Shown: positions 10,998 to 22,795 of the stretch, piece by piece | How the letters are laid out: each line of letters begins with the position of its first letter | Numbering within the stretch: the first letter of the stretch is position 1 | Assembly (NCBI GenBank): GCA_027946365.1 | Contig: JAPEUQ010000002.1 | Coordinates: forward strand, 434,001 to 498,000 | Length of the DNA stretch: 64,000 nt | Direction: 5' to 3' | DNA from: Kalmusia sp. IMI 367209 | Lineage: Eukaryota; Ascomycota; Dothideomycetes; Pleosporales; Didymosphaeriaceae | Notes under the pieces: generated by a model | The model's input: the letters and a program-made list of their open reading frames with translations, nothing else | Databases searched by the model: none | Told to the model about the DNA's origin: nothing | Made by a program: the position numbers and the translations under genes

Positions 10998-12951
10998 GCT
11001 GAATGCATGGATAAGAGTACATTCTGGAGTTTTTGGAAAAGGGAAATGTGGGAAAACTGCGACTTACATAGATAACCCCTAATTGTGACTACGCTGGAGT
11101 TCGAGCGAAGAAAACTAGGGATATGTGTAATAATAAGTTATGGGCTGAGTCCATCAGTCCTCTAGTATACTGAACAAACGCAACCATGTCAATCGTGTCC
11201 AACCTTGCACCGCCGAAGGGGCCACCAATCATCATCTAGTGGTGCTGATGACGCTTGGAGAGGGGCCACCAATCAAACGGTCGGCCAAGGCCAACACCTT
11301 TCACCGGTGCATCCACTCAAGAAAGCTCTGCCAACTGACTGAGCTGCACACGTCAACTCATCGACGTACGTCTAACTATATTCAGTCACGCCGACACCTA
11401 TACGCTGCGAAAAACGGTTGTCGCGCGTGTTAAAAAGGCACCCAGGGCGCTTACATTCGATACGAGATGGGGGCGAAGCCTCTTTCCAAATCGGAGACTT
11501 TGTGGCTAGGGAATACATGCAGCCATCCCAGGTTGGCATGAAAGTAATACATGGCAGCTTCTCTATCCTACCCGATGGTCTTGAACTTTGAGATCATGCC
11601 ATACACCAGTTCTAGGACAAGCATAGACCTCACTTCATAATCGTTCTTCTTTTCGTATAGAGCTTTTCGTGATTTGAAGGATATTCTTGATCGGCAGACT
11701 ATCGGTGATGCTGCCATCGAGCCGACTCAACGCCGCCCTGTTTCCAGCTCAAGTCCATGTTGTGTCTGCGTCCGATTAGATAGCCTGGTAATATGCGCCC
11801 TTATGTTCCGGTGAGCACACAGATAAGGCTTGAACATCCTATCGAATCCCAAAGCCGGAGTAGGAATCCCGGCCATATTTAAGATGTCGACGACGTCACT
11901 TGATGCCTTCCAAACGACCTATCATTTTGCAACAATCCTCGACAAACCGGTACGTGGCAGAGCGATCAGGCATTAGGGTTTTCAACGGAAGGCATAGGTC
12001 CCTTGCCATTTGCCTAGTGCTCATACAATGCTATGAGCTGTTTGTCCTCTAGATTTTGGTTTGCATTTCGAATTTAATAGGTGAATAGCTTTAAGATAAG
12101 TGGGAGTCCTAAAGACATCATATTTACTATACATCGTACTCTCAACTATTGATGCCATTCATTGAATTTTTCGTAGTAAGTATAATGTGGTCGTTGTGAT
12201 GAAACCATGGTACATCGATCCGATAATCATCTTTTGGATCTACCCAGCTTTTTTCGTTGCCACTAACCCACAACCGACCCCTCATCGTTTGCGCGAGGTC
12301 ATTTGGACGAAATATGTGATTCATAATACGCCAAGATCACGAAGAACGGCTACGCCAAGGACGGACCCGGGTTACAAGTCGTACTTGTGATATGTCTCAC
12401 AAGGCGCAGCCTGAACACCAAGCCGTACCGTACCATCTTCACCCGAACCGATAATTGAGCTGTCCAGATAGTCTGTCAGCGACCACAAAGCGACTTGTAA
12501 AAGGATTACAACTTCACTTATTTGCCAAATATTCCCCAGCGTTGGCCTGCTGGGCCGTAACGAAAGTGTTGGGTGGTAGCAGTCCCGCTCGAGCCGCTAT
12601 ATCACCACCGCCCATCGACTAGCCAGCAGGTGGACCTGGCCTTGTTTCCGACCGAGTGTTTAAAAGCCAGGCCTCGTAGCTGAGCTATCATTGCCGAGCT
12701 GTTATCCTGTCTTTCTGCTCGCTCACAAACTTTCACCTCTCGTTCACCTCTCACCATATATTGGGACTAGTGCGGTCTTGTGTCCCCTACATCAGCCCGC
12801 CCCAACACCCCGCACTACTCAACATCACCCCTCCATCAGCTTCTACAGTCTCAGCCTCGACCATCCAAGCAGATTCATCGTAAGTCGCCAAACAACCACA
12901 CAAACTCCCACCCAGCACACCACACAATCAAACTTACCAAAAGCCCCAAAG
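10998..12951. other. Gene-poor stretch
   Basis: Nearly 2 kb without a credible frame. A 14-base direct repeat (ggggccaccaatca) occurs twice, around 11218 and 11265. The stretch from 12690 to 12951 is rich in C, A and T (CACC, CCTC runs) and resembles the leader of the next gene. Confidence 0.35.
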
Positions 12952-13683
12952 ATGCAAGGCCCCATCCCAGCCGCCCCAGGCTTCAAGTCAAGCATCTTCC
13001 TCCCTCCTCTCGAGTTCAAGGCCCCCGAGGCCCCGACGTCTTCGCAGCCCACCGCCTCCCTAACCGGTGCGCCGCGCCCGACCCAGCTCTTCGTCCACTA
13101 CCACCCGCACCCGCTCAAGCGCCTCAACAAAGCACACATCGACATCCTCATGGGCAGCCTGGTGCCCGGGGCCCCGCCCGTAGCCACGAGCCTACACATG
13201 CGCGCCCGCAAGGCGTGGCGTCCGTGGAGCTTCCGAGCACCGTTCACGGCCGAGGCTGAGACCGAGCCGTGCGTCGACGTCTCCTCTTTCGGCATGGAGA
13301 AGCGTAAGAAGAAGATGAACTACTGGAACGTCGAGGCCAACTTCGACGCCTTGGTCGACGAGTACATGCGCAAGGGGTACGTGCGTGCCGTGGTGCGGGA
13401 CTCGGAGGGCAAGGGTGTGGACTGCAATGTCGTGCTCACGCGCGAGGGAGAGGCGGTCCCCGAGGGAGCGTTCAGGAAGATCAGCGTGTGGAGGGAGCCG
13501 TTCGTGTGGGTGGTGAAGAAGATCTTGGAGTGCGAGGAGCGGGAGAGGGCGGACAAGGCGAAGCGGGAGGCGACGGAGAAGAGGGAGGGGGCTGAGAAGG
13601 CGGGTGGTGATGGGGATGATGTGGAGTCGATTACGGTCTTCGATTCCGATGAGGATGAGAAGAAGGCGATGAGCTTGGTGTAG
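12952..13683 (+). CDS. Unknown protein with Lys/Glu-rich C-terminus (243 aa)
   Basis: The frame is open from 12691, but the first ATG is at 12952 in good context (ccaaagATGc) after a C/A-rich leader, so I start there. The product has a Pro/Ala-rich N-terminus, a compact middle (LFVHYHPHPLKRLNKAHIDI to KISVWREPFVWVVKKILE), and a charged coiled-coil-like tail of KAKREATEKREGAEKAG type that ends in an acidic stretch DDVESITVFDSDEDEKK. Codon use is GC-rich at the third base, unlike the surrounding DNA, which supports coding. I do not recognise a family. The likely location is soluble, cytosolic or nuclear. Confidence 0.6.
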   Translation: MQGPIPAAPGFKSSIFLPPLEFKAPEAPTSSQPTASLTGAPRPTQLFVHYHPHPLKRLNKAHIDILMGSLVPGAPPVATSLHMRARKAWRPWSFRAPFTAEAETEPCVDVSSFGMEKRKKKMNYWNVEANFDALVDEYMRKGYVRAVVRDSEGKGVDCNVVLTREGEAVPEGAFRKISVWREPFVWVVKKILECEERERADKAKREATEKREGAEKAGGDGDDVESITVFDSDEDEKKAMSLV

Positions 13684-14362
13684 AACGGCCAGTAGGCGTG
13701 ACCGGCTGATGTGTCTACCTCAGGCGTGACGGACAAGGATTAGCTGTAGAATTTCATTGGTGCTATCGAAGCCTGGGATTTCAAATTCCTAAAGGGCTAT
13801 CTTAGCACTGAATGTACGGGTGCGGTCGGTTGAACGAAATGGTATGGAGTATTTGGAACAAGCCTTCGGACAGGCATTATACAGGAGTCGAGGCGTTTTG
13901 TAGCAGGGCCGATAGGAACCCTTAATGAACATCTAAGCAAGATGAACAGATTATCGAATTAACGTTCCCTTCATTTTTTAGAGCTGTTAGGACTGGGTTC
14001 GTGTCTCAGTTAACATGATTATGAAAGCGCGGGGATACTTGCGAGGAGACGCGAGGTTTGCTAGATATCGGCTGCATGGCCAATCAATGGCTATGTCTAA
14101 TCTTGGCCGTAACGTGACGACCAAACCTAAACGCATTGTCAAACTTCCCTTTTCATCTTTCCGTCCACCATTCGAGCTCAGCAAGATTTCTTTTCGTTGA
14201 CAGCATCAGCGCCTGTAACCAGGCATATATTGCTCGTTGCACGTACACCGATTGCCTCAAAATACCTAATGCTCAAGCTAATTGCATTTACGAGCGTAAG
14301 AGAAGCCTGAGTTCACTGAGCCACCAACCAGCCTGAGACCAAGCTGGTGCACTCTCATCACT
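13684..14362. other. Intergenic region, nothing called
   Basis: AT-rich spacer following the unknown gene. Short frames only. Confidence 0.35.
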
Positions 14363-14674
14363 TTGCCATCCCTTTTCCAAATCCCAGCTGCAGGTGCAAA
14401 ATCAAAAGAAAAAGAACCTGAGATCTATAGCCCCGCCCGAAAATATGCTCGAGCAATCATACTTTTAACGCACCAAGGAAAAAAATATCAAGAATGCCGC
14501 AGGAAACTAGCTGAGGTGTTCGAGGAAGAAACCCCAGTCTATCCGATCGGCCTACCCATCACATCATTGCATCGTGTCGTCGTCCTGAGCACGCAAAATC
14601 ACAAACTCATGATGCACTCCCTGATGCTCCAAGGAGGCATGCAAAGTCCCAGCGTGTACGAAGAGTCCCTTTGA
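14363..14674 (+). CDS. Possible 3' exon or gene remnant
   Basis: An open frame of 103 codons without an ATG near its start (it opens with TTG). The translated part EPEIYSPARKYARAIILLTH and the following ECRRKLAEVFEEETPVYPI have a protein-like look. It could be the last exon of a gene whose first exon I cannot locate, with an acceptor at the CCCAG or TGCAG around 14388-14392, or a decayed gene. It runs towards the 3' end of the AMPK beta gene and stops 9 bases before that gene's stop codon. No family recognised. Confidence 0.2.
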   Translation: MPSLFQIPAAGAKSKEKEPEIYSPARKYARAIILLTHQGKKYQECRRKLAEVFEEETPVYPIGLPITSLHRVVVLSTQNHKLMMHSLMLQGGMQSPSVYEESL

Positions 14675-14682
14675 AAGATGAT

Positions 14683-16590
14683 CTAATGGTCTGGATCATC
14701 GTTCCTCGGCTTGTACATGATAGTCGTGAGGAACTATGAGCTTGTTAGAGCAGCTACATTTAGGCGAGAGGTTGTAACATACCTTATGCTTGTACCTGGT
14801 CGTCGCACTTGTAGCAAGGATGTTGTCCTTGATACTACTTGTCGCCAAGTGATTCAGCACTGTGTGATTCGGCATGATTAATACGCTGCTATCGTCCTTC
14901 ATAGGCGTCGTCCCGTTTAAGATACTCTTATTCAGAAACATCGGGAGCGAAGGAGGCGTCGGTAAGTGGCCGCCTGCAGCATTGGCACGTGCGAAGCGCC
15001 GCGAGTCCTCAGGAGCATCCAGATCCAGCAAGTAGCGCGGAATGCTCTGGTGATATTTCTTGGGCGCGGGCGCTGGTACTTTTGGCTTGGGTTCCGGTAC
15101 GGGTTTCTTGACAGGTTGTATTTCTGGCGTGGCTGGTAGTACTTGCGGAGGGTAGACACCTGGCGGCGCTTGCTGATCCAGAACGGGAACGGGAGCGGCA
15201 TCCGATTTCTTCGCCCCCTCCTTGCTCTCAGGTTCTGTTCTCGGGACATCGTCGTACGACACCTCGAGGTAGTTGACAAGGATGTTGGTGTAGTCTACCG
15301 CCGTCGGGAGCTTGTCGGACGTCCGCATGTCGTTGTCAACAATGAACATGAGATGATGGGTGCCAGGCGTGATGTGGACATAGGCGGAGAGAACATCTTT
15401 CTTCTTGCTAGGGCCACTACGAAACAAGGCTTGTCAGCATGTCGGTGTGCGGTGTAACCCTCGAAAACGAGGCGAAGGCAGCATTGTGAGGAATAGAGTT
15501 TTACAGGTGCAAGCCCACGAAGAGGAGCCTCAGGTGATTGAAGGGGTCTCAGCGGCGCCGCGCACAACGGCAGCCACACGGGCAGCTGCAGCGTGCCGGC
15601 ATATGACCTGCTTGCCCATTGCGCCTGAGACGGACGCGCCCATGTGAAAGCAAATGGCGCACTTACTTTCGATGCAGCTTGAACTTGCGCTCCCAGCCTG
15701 CGAATGTGCCTGTCACGTATACACGCTCGCCAGGATCCTCCCACTCGATCAGCGTAGGTACCGTCAGCTGGCCCTGCGGACCCTTGAACTCGTCTGCCAG
15801 GTCGTCATCGTCTGCGGTCCTGTCGCTCAGCATGGACGAGCGGCGCGGGAGGGCGCCCTCAATCTCGTCATGGTTGATGGGGCTGGTGAGGTCGGCAGGC
15901 GAGATGATGGGGGAGCCTGGCGTGACCTGCTCCTCTTCGATGGGCAGCGGCAGGCGGGGCGGGCGGCTGTAGTGGGACGAGGGCACGATGAAGGCCTCCT
16001 GAGAGGCGTCGGCGGGCTCAATGGAGGCGGCGTCGGCGGCGGCGGCTTCGGTCCTGCTGGAACCATGCTTGTCTTCTCGCGGGGCGGCGGGCACGTCGAC
16101 GGGTCGCGTCTGCGGGGACGGTGCTGGGTTTCCTTTCCCTCTCCTCGGGCGGGACGGGCAGCAGCGTGGGCTTGGGCGGGGTCAGGTCGCGGCGCTGGCC
16201 CTTGGGGCGGCTCTGCTCGTTGCCCATCTTCTCCTGCGAGGCCGACTTGAAGTTGTCCTGGGCGGCGCGCAGCGTGTTCGCGACGTGGGCGGCGGTGGTG
16301 GTGCTCGCCGAGATGGTCTGGGAACGGCCTCGAGAAATGGGCCGTGCAGGCGCCGTCAGAGCAGCCGCGCTTTCGAGGGAGGCCGAGGGAGGGGCGGCAC
16401 TCGCCTTTCTGTCGAAGACGGTGCTGAGGGCCTGTATCGACTCGCGGCGCTTCGGATTGTGCTGCTGGTGGGCGCGCTCATGGTAGTGGAGCGACGCCTG
16501 TGCATGTGACGACGTCACGCTGGCCACGGGCGACTGCGGGTTGCTGGAGCTGGCGGCGGGCGTGGGGGTGCGAGAGGGCTGGTTCCCCAT
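14683..16590 (-). CDS. GAL83: AMPK (SNF1) complex beta subunit, Gal83/Sip2-like
   Basis: Scaffold of the energy-sensing SNF1/AMPK kinase. The C-terminal exons are clear: 16109-15667, 15416-14783 and 14733-14683. A glycogen-binding CBM48 region (VPTLIEWEDPGERVYVTGTF, FAGWERKFKLHRNGPSKKK, PGTHHLMFIVDNDMRTSD) is followed by the subunit-binding C-terminal domain, which ends TTRYKHKFLTTIMYKP. The N-terminal part, 16590 to about 16156, is in another frame and carries two MGNxxS motifs (MGNQPS at the start, MGNEQS at residue 120), each a possible myristoylation start. The two frames join either by a 46-base intron (16155-16110) with a poor GTCCCG donor or by a one-base indel. With the intron the protein has 520 residues. 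The gene shares a 573-base divergent promoter region with the next gene. Confidence 0.9.
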
Positions 16591-17163
16591 AATCACCTCG
16601 AGGACGCGGTCGCGTGCGTGAGAGGGCCGGTGCGGCTCGTTCCATCCAGAAGGCAGTGTTGATGACCACCGTCGCCAAACGCCCGCCATGCAGCCTGCAG
16701 GAAGACGATACCGGCGATCTGCACCGCGCACAGGCCATGGAGCTGTATCGCGGGGCTCCCACAGTACAGTAGCTTGCGACGGGTGTTGAGCTAGTCGGCC
16801 CCCTTGCACGCAGAGCACGCTTCCCAGCCACTACTGCCACGGTACATTGAGTACATTCCCATCGCAACAACCTTCACCGACAACACACTGGGCACACTGG
16901 GCAGGTTCCATGGGTATTTCTTCTTTCCTTCGCTGAGCTAGGGTGCGTGTCTGTGTCTGTCTGGGCACGTCGGCATTCACTCGCTTCGCCCCCTGCATTC
17001 TTCCGCCAGCAGACACCTTCCACTCCCATCAACGCCCGAAACGCGCCTTTGCCTGCTTGCGAAGTACCTGTATGCAATCATTGCTTGCATAAGCTCGCTG
17101 TTTGCTGACTCGATTAGCTCCATTCCTTGCATCTCCAGTGCAGAAAACCAACGTCAGCACAGC
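16591..17163. promoter_or_regulatory. Divergent promoter region, GAL83 / small membrane protein
   Basis: 573 bases between opposing starts. Long frames cross it, but they are continuations of GC-rich gene frames without own starts. No element called. Confidence 0.35.
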
Positions 17164-17759
17164 ATGACCGACGCCCGCGCTGTCCTCTCCACGGTTCTAT
17201 ACTGCCTCTGGTGGCCCGTTACCAAGATTCTCTTAGCAATCGGAATCATCTTGTCGCCATTTTGGTCCGTCGCCCAATTCATCCTTCTCCCAGTGACCTA
17301 CCTCGTTCAGGGTCTCCTCGCCGTCATCCTATTTCCATTCAGATTGCACATACTAGAACGCATCGAGGTATGTAGTAGCGTCTCCATGTATCCATAATGT
17401 ACCTGATCACGAAAAAAAATAAAGAATTAAAAAAAAACGCCAAGGCAGTGAGCGCCATGCTAATGCAGCCACAGACTATTTACATATGGCTCGGGGTCGC
17501 TAGCCTCATAGGATGTATCACTGGCGCAGTCCTCTTCCTCCTGTTTAAATTCCTCTCTTCAGCGTTAGACATTGATGGTGCAGCTGGAGCCAACTCGCGT
17601 CCTAAGGGCAAGACGATCAAAGAATTCAGGACAGCAAGACGCATGAAGAAGGAGCCACCCTCAGAAAGCTCGTCCGGTCCAACCGTCATTGAAGCAGCAG
17701 CAGCGCGTAGGCGAGGTATCTCATCACAGGCAATCCTGGAAGAAGAGTCCGAATATTAA
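17164..17759 (+). CDS. Small fungal membrane protein with two to four hydrophobic segments
   Basis: Two exons, 17164-17367 and 17475-17759, with a 107-base intron (GTATGT..CACAG), give 162 residues. Exon 1 encodes a nearly continuous hydrophobic stretch (VLYCLWWPVTKILLAIGIIL, then FWSVAQFILLPVTYLVQGLL). Exon 2 encodes another membrane segment (IYIWLGVASLIGCITGAVLF). The C-terminal 70 residues are basic, then Ser/Glu rich and soluble (KGKTIKEFRTARRMKKE, ARRRGISSQAILEEESEY). The splice gives a smooth LERIETIYIWLGVA. The pattern is conserved in filamentous fungi as far as I remember, but without known function. It could sit in the ER or Golgi membrane. Confidence 0.7.
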
Positions 17760-17800
17760 TGTGCGTTGCCATGTGAGCGGACCAGGCCACTAAAAAAGAC

Positions 17801-19272
17801 TTAGGCTAATATTGACGAATAAGAATGTCCATCTCTATCATCTGGCTTTACCTCGAAATTCATGTGCGAAGGTGGTCTTGCCTTTCCTGCGTCGTCTGTC
17901 TGCAACTGTTGTAGAGGTATCGGGACTTGTAGAGTGATCGGAACAGTGTAGGCGTTGCTTGCCGAGTCAGGCTGCTGCGCCAACATTATCATCGCCCTCC
18001 CATCAAGCTCAATGGACCCAATGGTAAGCCAATGAACCACGCAAACAGACCAAGTCACTAGAACGCCGTAAGTGGTTATTCGGGGGGAGCTAAAAATGGT
18101 TGCTGTCGTGCTTACCATCTAAGGTGCAAATGGTCAAGCAGACCCAGCCCAACTCCTGCCCGCGAAGCGAAAACAAAGCGCCGAGATTGCCAACGGTCGG
18201 CAACATGACCAAGACAGAGCCAACAAGAGACTTCCAGAGTAGTCTCTCGATCGATTTGAGTGAGTTGTGGTTCATCGGATAGAGATCAAAACTGTTCGAT
18301 CGACCACTGTGGTGGCTCTTCAAGATACGGCGCATCCCCTTGGTGAATAAGGTTGTAGGCATGCCCCTGTTGGATATGCCACTGAAGCGGAGCAGTGGTC
18401 GCAATAGGTAGACGAATATACCGGTCAACGAAAGATTGATGATCACGTCGAACGACAACAGTGGGATTGTAACGCGATAGGGCAGACCGACACGGCATTT
18501 CCCGTCAACCTCTGACAAGCTTGCCATGGGCCAGACGAATCCGCATATAGCGATGCTGCCAAAACCGCAAGCTATCGTCAGCATGCCGACGAGCCATATC
18601 CAGTCGCGTGATCGTTTCATATATGGAGCTCGAAGCGCGTGAGCGCGCTCAACTAGGAAGATGTACCTGAAGATATCTTCAAATTAGCTTACCGCTAGTC
18701 GGCACGTGAGAGCATTCCATAAGTTCGGATTGAGAATGAAATGGCACCGTTGGGTGGGTTGGACTTACATGACGATCTTGCTACCTACGTAGAATACTAG
18801 ACAGATTATAATTGCCGCATGACAAACGGAACGAGTCGCCAGGCCAAGGCCACTCTCGACGATGGCTGCGGACGACACAAACGACATAGCGAGGCAATCC
18901 AGGATGACCACTAGCATGCGTGTCAAAGTAAGAGTCTTGAAATGTTGGCGTTCCAATTGCCTGACGCGATAACCTGAGCTTGATCAGGCTGACATCTATG
19001 AACATTCTCACGCTCTTACCCAGCAACCCTGTAAGGAGGGACATGCACACCAGCGAGACAGCAAGGTATACTGTCCGCGATGCCAGAGACTCGCCATGGA
19101 AGACAGATCCGTATGATCCAATCTCATTGGCAGCTGTAGTGTTCCGTGCTATGACCAAAGACGCAGAAAAACTTGATCTCTGTAGCGAATTTGCCGTGGT
19201 GATGGACATGAACGAGGCCCACGAGGCTGCTATCGATAGCACACCATAGAGAGAAGAGGTGTTGGATACCAT
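17801..19272 (-). CDS. Seven-transmembrane fungal membrane protein of unknown function
   Basis: Four exons, 19272-19020, 18973-18769, 18666-18116 and 18057-17801, join in phase to 421 residues; introns are 46, 102 and 58 bases. Seven hydrophobic segments can be counted: TVYLAVSLVCMSLLTGLLG; MLVVILDCLAMSFVSSAAI; AAIIICLVFYVGSKIVMYIF; WIWLVGMLTIACGFGSIAIC; TIPLLSFDVIINLSLTGIFV; LLWKSLVGSVLVMLPTVGNL; and LGWVCLTICTLDVTWSVCVV. Conserved-looking loops are FLVERAHALRAPYMKR and KCRVGLPYR. The N-terminus has several N-glycosylation sequons and no signal peptide. The C-terminal 70 residues are cytoplasmic and charged. The layout resembles receptor-like 7-TM proteins of ascomycetes, but no class-specific motif is evident; role and ligand are unknown. 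Confidence 0.75.
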
Positions 19273-21645
19273 GTCAGTATAGAGGATGTTAGGACACACG
19301 TTGAAGAGACATGTTCGGTGCCGCTTTGCCGCCATGTGGTCAAACCGCCATTAATCAAGCCTCTGGCGCCTAGAACAAGGGCATCTGAGAGTATCGAATG
19401 CTCCCGGAAGGAGCGGTGCGAGAATAGCTGCGTATCAGCGGCAGTTCCGGTGGCAAGAACGACCCGAGGTCCAGGTCGCCGGCTGGCTGTTCGACAAGTG
19501 ATTTGAGGGCAGAATCACGCATCCAGTGGCAGCCGCTCGAACTAGGCAAAGATAGGTCCTACGAGCGAAGCGAACCGAGGACCTCCAGCGGCAGCGTGAA
19601 AAGAAATGTATGTGTAACTGTGAGCTGGAGCGAGTGTGGTTATTATTTGATTGAGGCGTATTCAGCATGAAGATCACGGCTTGGAGGCGTGATACACGAG
19701 CGCCACAGGCTTTCTATTGGAAGTCTGCTTACTGAATGAACGGAAATGTATTACCAGTCAGCGAGTCCACGTGGAGAGGGAAAGTCTAAGCGACCTGGCG
19801 TATTGCGATCCAAATAGACTCTACCGAGCCCGCGGGAAATATCGTAGCAGATCTGGGGTCGCTGAGATCGATGTATCCGAGGCCGTGGCTAGACTCACGC
19901 TGTGTGTTCACAAGGGTGATTGCTGTCGCAAGCGGAAACAGTCACAACGAGAGGCCATTTCTCTCCCTTCGAGCAATCTTAACAATGGTCTTGTTTTGCG
20001 GACCCCAGCATTGTGGAAGTTGGCTTTGCTAGAAAATACGTCTAGCTGCTACGACTTATTGACAATGATGAATCTTGACGATAGTTCATTCGTCGCAGAA
20101 CCGATCCGCATACGGAGCTGCGGAACACGAGGTTGAGGACGAACGGTGTAGGTAAGCTACACAGGGCCAGATTCAGGATGTTGTATGAGTCGATCGAACA
20201 AAAGACTCAGCAAAAGCAAATTTTTGTGATTCGGGATCGACATCTCAGTGGCCTGGAAGGGAGACACGGCACTGTGTTGAGACATGCTATGAGACGGGCG
20301 TTCGTCTCGGTCCGGTCCGTCTGAGGCCTGAAAGCAGACGGAGTCCATTACCTTGATAAGCCTAGACACCGCTGGAGAATGTCAGGTCAGGAAGTAACCT
20401 ATCCAGGGAACATGCTGTATGGTTTTCTTTAGAGATAGGTTCGATATGCTACCGTTTGGAGATGCACAGAACGCGGGCCATGATTTGGTGTCGATGGGGA
20501 GCGGGTGACTTAGCACACATTGCATTCTTGGTGAAAAGCGTTTCTCACAAAAGGAAAAAAAAAAACCGAGAAGGCTGCCAATCAGCGTCGGCGATCGGGC
20601 AGCTGTGACTACCGTGTCGTATTAGCGCTCTCGCGCAATTTTACACGTTCATTTCTTATCATGGTAATTGGGACAACCGAATTCGTGATGCAGTCTCGCA
20701 TCTGGACTTCGGTCTCTCTGCCGATACCGTTTTATGGAGCGAGAACGATGACGAGTGATGGCCGGCGCTGCATGCTGCTGCTCATCTAACGCAGCCTCAA
20801 TCTGTTCGCAATCAGGATTCTGATTCGATCGGTCGCGAAGTGTGCTGGTGAGGCGCTTCGTCGGGCTATGTCATACCATGGTACTTAGTCCTACCTTGGG
20901 TGCGCCAATCAGCCACCGAGGATCGCCGTGTTGGAGGTGCTAGTTTCTATTCGTGAGATTTGCTTGAACATTTTTCAGTGCGGAAGGCTCTGCCGTGGGA
21001 CATCTAGCAAGCCGCGGCTCGCGCAAAACATGGCGCACTTGTATGACGCTGGTCTACGAGTGTACTTGTTTTTCGGCTGGTCGCAAAGGGCTCGGTAGAG
21101 ACATGGCGCGTTCTGTCTGAACGGCAGAGGGCGAAGCGGCCTCCTGCAGGTGATCGTCATAGCCGCGATAGGAGCGGCACAGCCCTCTCAGCTCGCAGCA
21201 GGCCCCCCAAGATAGTCGTGCTTGCGAGGCTGCGCTGCGTGTGTGCGATACGGGGGCTACGAGAACGAACGAACGGGGTGCGATACGACGCGCAACGCGG
21301 CGGCCGGAGGATTGTGTCGGACGACTGGCGCAGTGTCAGAAACGACGCTGGGCGTCGTTCGGGGGGGCTTGCGACGCGGACATGGCTAGCGTCCTCATTT
21401 CCCGCCGCTGCAAGTGCCTCCTGCATAGCCTGTGCACTGCCAACCGTCGCTCTTCAACACTCGCTCCCTTATTTTCTTCTGCTTCAACAAGCCCGCCCGT
21501 TTGCCAAAAGTACCGACTTTTAATACCCTCATGTCCGGGTGATTCGACACACGCCATTTCTATATCACTATCGACCCGTACCGGCATCTAATACCAAGCC
21601 AAGCATCGCCCCCCCACAGCGAAAAGAAAGGAGGTCAGCGCAACC
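19273..21645. other. Gene-poor stretch with promoter of the mannosyltransferase gene
   Basis: 2.4 kb without a confident gene. A 139-codon plus-strand frame at 19717-20136 has no ATG until near its end and I do not call it. The last 450 bases are GC-rich with pyrimidine runs and look like promoter and leader. Confidence 0.35.
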
Positions 21646-22795
21646 ATGCGGAGAGGCGTCACCATATTCCTCGTCGCCACGGTAATCGTGCTGGGCTTCG
21701 CAGTCCACCATGTCTGGACTCTCCTGGAACTCCTCGTTGTCGACGGCCGCGAGGATGCCATACTGCGCGCCGAATTGCCAGCGCCAAACTCGGGCGCCAT
21801 CAGCGAGCTGCCGCAAATGATCCCCAAGATCATTCACCAGACCTATATCAACGATAGCATACCCGAGCACTGGAAGGGCCCGCAGCAGAGCTGCATCGAC
21901 CTGCATCCCGACTACGAGTACAAGGTACGCACTGTCGGCATTAGGAGCCGAGGAGAACAGCGACTGACATGGAGTAGCTTTGGACCGACAAGAAGTCGCG
22001 AGAATTTATTGCTGCCGAGTACGTGTTCCGTGTGCGTGAGCAATTGGATATGCGCAGCGGCTGACCGCAGCAGATACCCGTGGTTCCTCGAGACCTTCGA
22101 CGGCTACCCGTACCCGATCCAGCGCGCCGACGCGATAAGATACTTTGTTCTGCACCACTTTGGAGGCATCTACATTGACCTGGACGACGTACGTAGCGAC
22201 CATATTTGACAGCAGTAGTATATCGCTAACAATGTTGTAGGGGTGCAACCGCAGCCTCGACCCGCTCCTCGCCTACCCCGCCTGGGTTCGCAAGACTACC
22301 CCAACGGGTATCTCCAACGATGCAATGGGCTCTGTAAAGGGTCACCCTTTCTTCCTCAAGGCTATTGATCGCCTGCCAGATTACAATCGCCGCTGGCCAC
22401 TCCCGTACATCACCGTCATGGCCTCGACCGGTCCCCTGTACCTTAGTGTCATCTGGCGCCACTACAACAAGGCTAAGCCAGAGGGCCTGGACCGTGTGCG
22501 CATCCTGTTCCCTGCTGAGTACAACAACCACGGCTGGAGTTTCTTCACCCACCATCTCGGCAACAGCTGGCACAACAATGACGTCAAGCTCATCTTCTGG
22601 ATGGCCTCGCACTGGATGGTCATCACTGTCATCGGATTCGCCGTGGGCCTTACGCTACTATGGTGCATCTACTCAACTTTCGTGGTAGCACGCCAAACGA
22701 ACAACCCCAAGAGCAAGTACGCTTACTCGAGGATACCCTTCTACCGGCGGATAAGTAGCAAAGACATCGAGCTGAACGACCGGCACGAAGTCTAG
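21646..22795 (+). CDS. SUR1: Inositol phosphorylceramide mannosyltransferase catalytic subunit (SUR1/CSH1 family)
   Basis: Adds mannose from GDP-mannose to inositol phosphorylceramide in the Golgi, a step of fungal sphingolipid synthesis. Four exons: 21646-21924, 21978-22018, 22074-22188 and 22241-22795; 329 residues. An N-terminal signal anchor (VTIFLVATVIVLGFAVHHVW) precedes a DXD-type glycosyltransferase domain: PKIIHQTYINDSIPEHWKG, then YPYPIQRADAIRYFVLHHFG and GGIYIDLDDGCNRSLDPLLA with the metal-binding DxD (DLDD). The C-terminal part has two adjacent hydrophobic stretches (IFWMASHWMVITVIGFAVG and following) and a short cytoplasmic tail. Exon 2 has only 41 bases and splits the conserved block cleanly (LWTDKKSREFIAAEYPWFLE). 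Yeast SUR1 and CSH1 work with CSG2. The specific paralog cannot be told; the family is secure. Confidence 0.9.

Noticed and set aside
12691..12951. 87-codon N-terminal extension of the unknown gene at 12952
   Set aside because: Begins with TTG, and its Pro/His/Thr-rich translation looks like a C/A-rich leader.
16018..16100. Continuation of the AMPK beta N-terminal frame (Arg-rich tail, ARRPARRQAW..)
   Set aside because: Out-of-frame read-through past the frame change. The other frame carries the conserved PRLPLPIEEEQ and CBM48 sequence.
19717..20136. Plus-strand 139-codon frame
   Set aside because: No ATG until near its end, no splice support and no recognisable motif.
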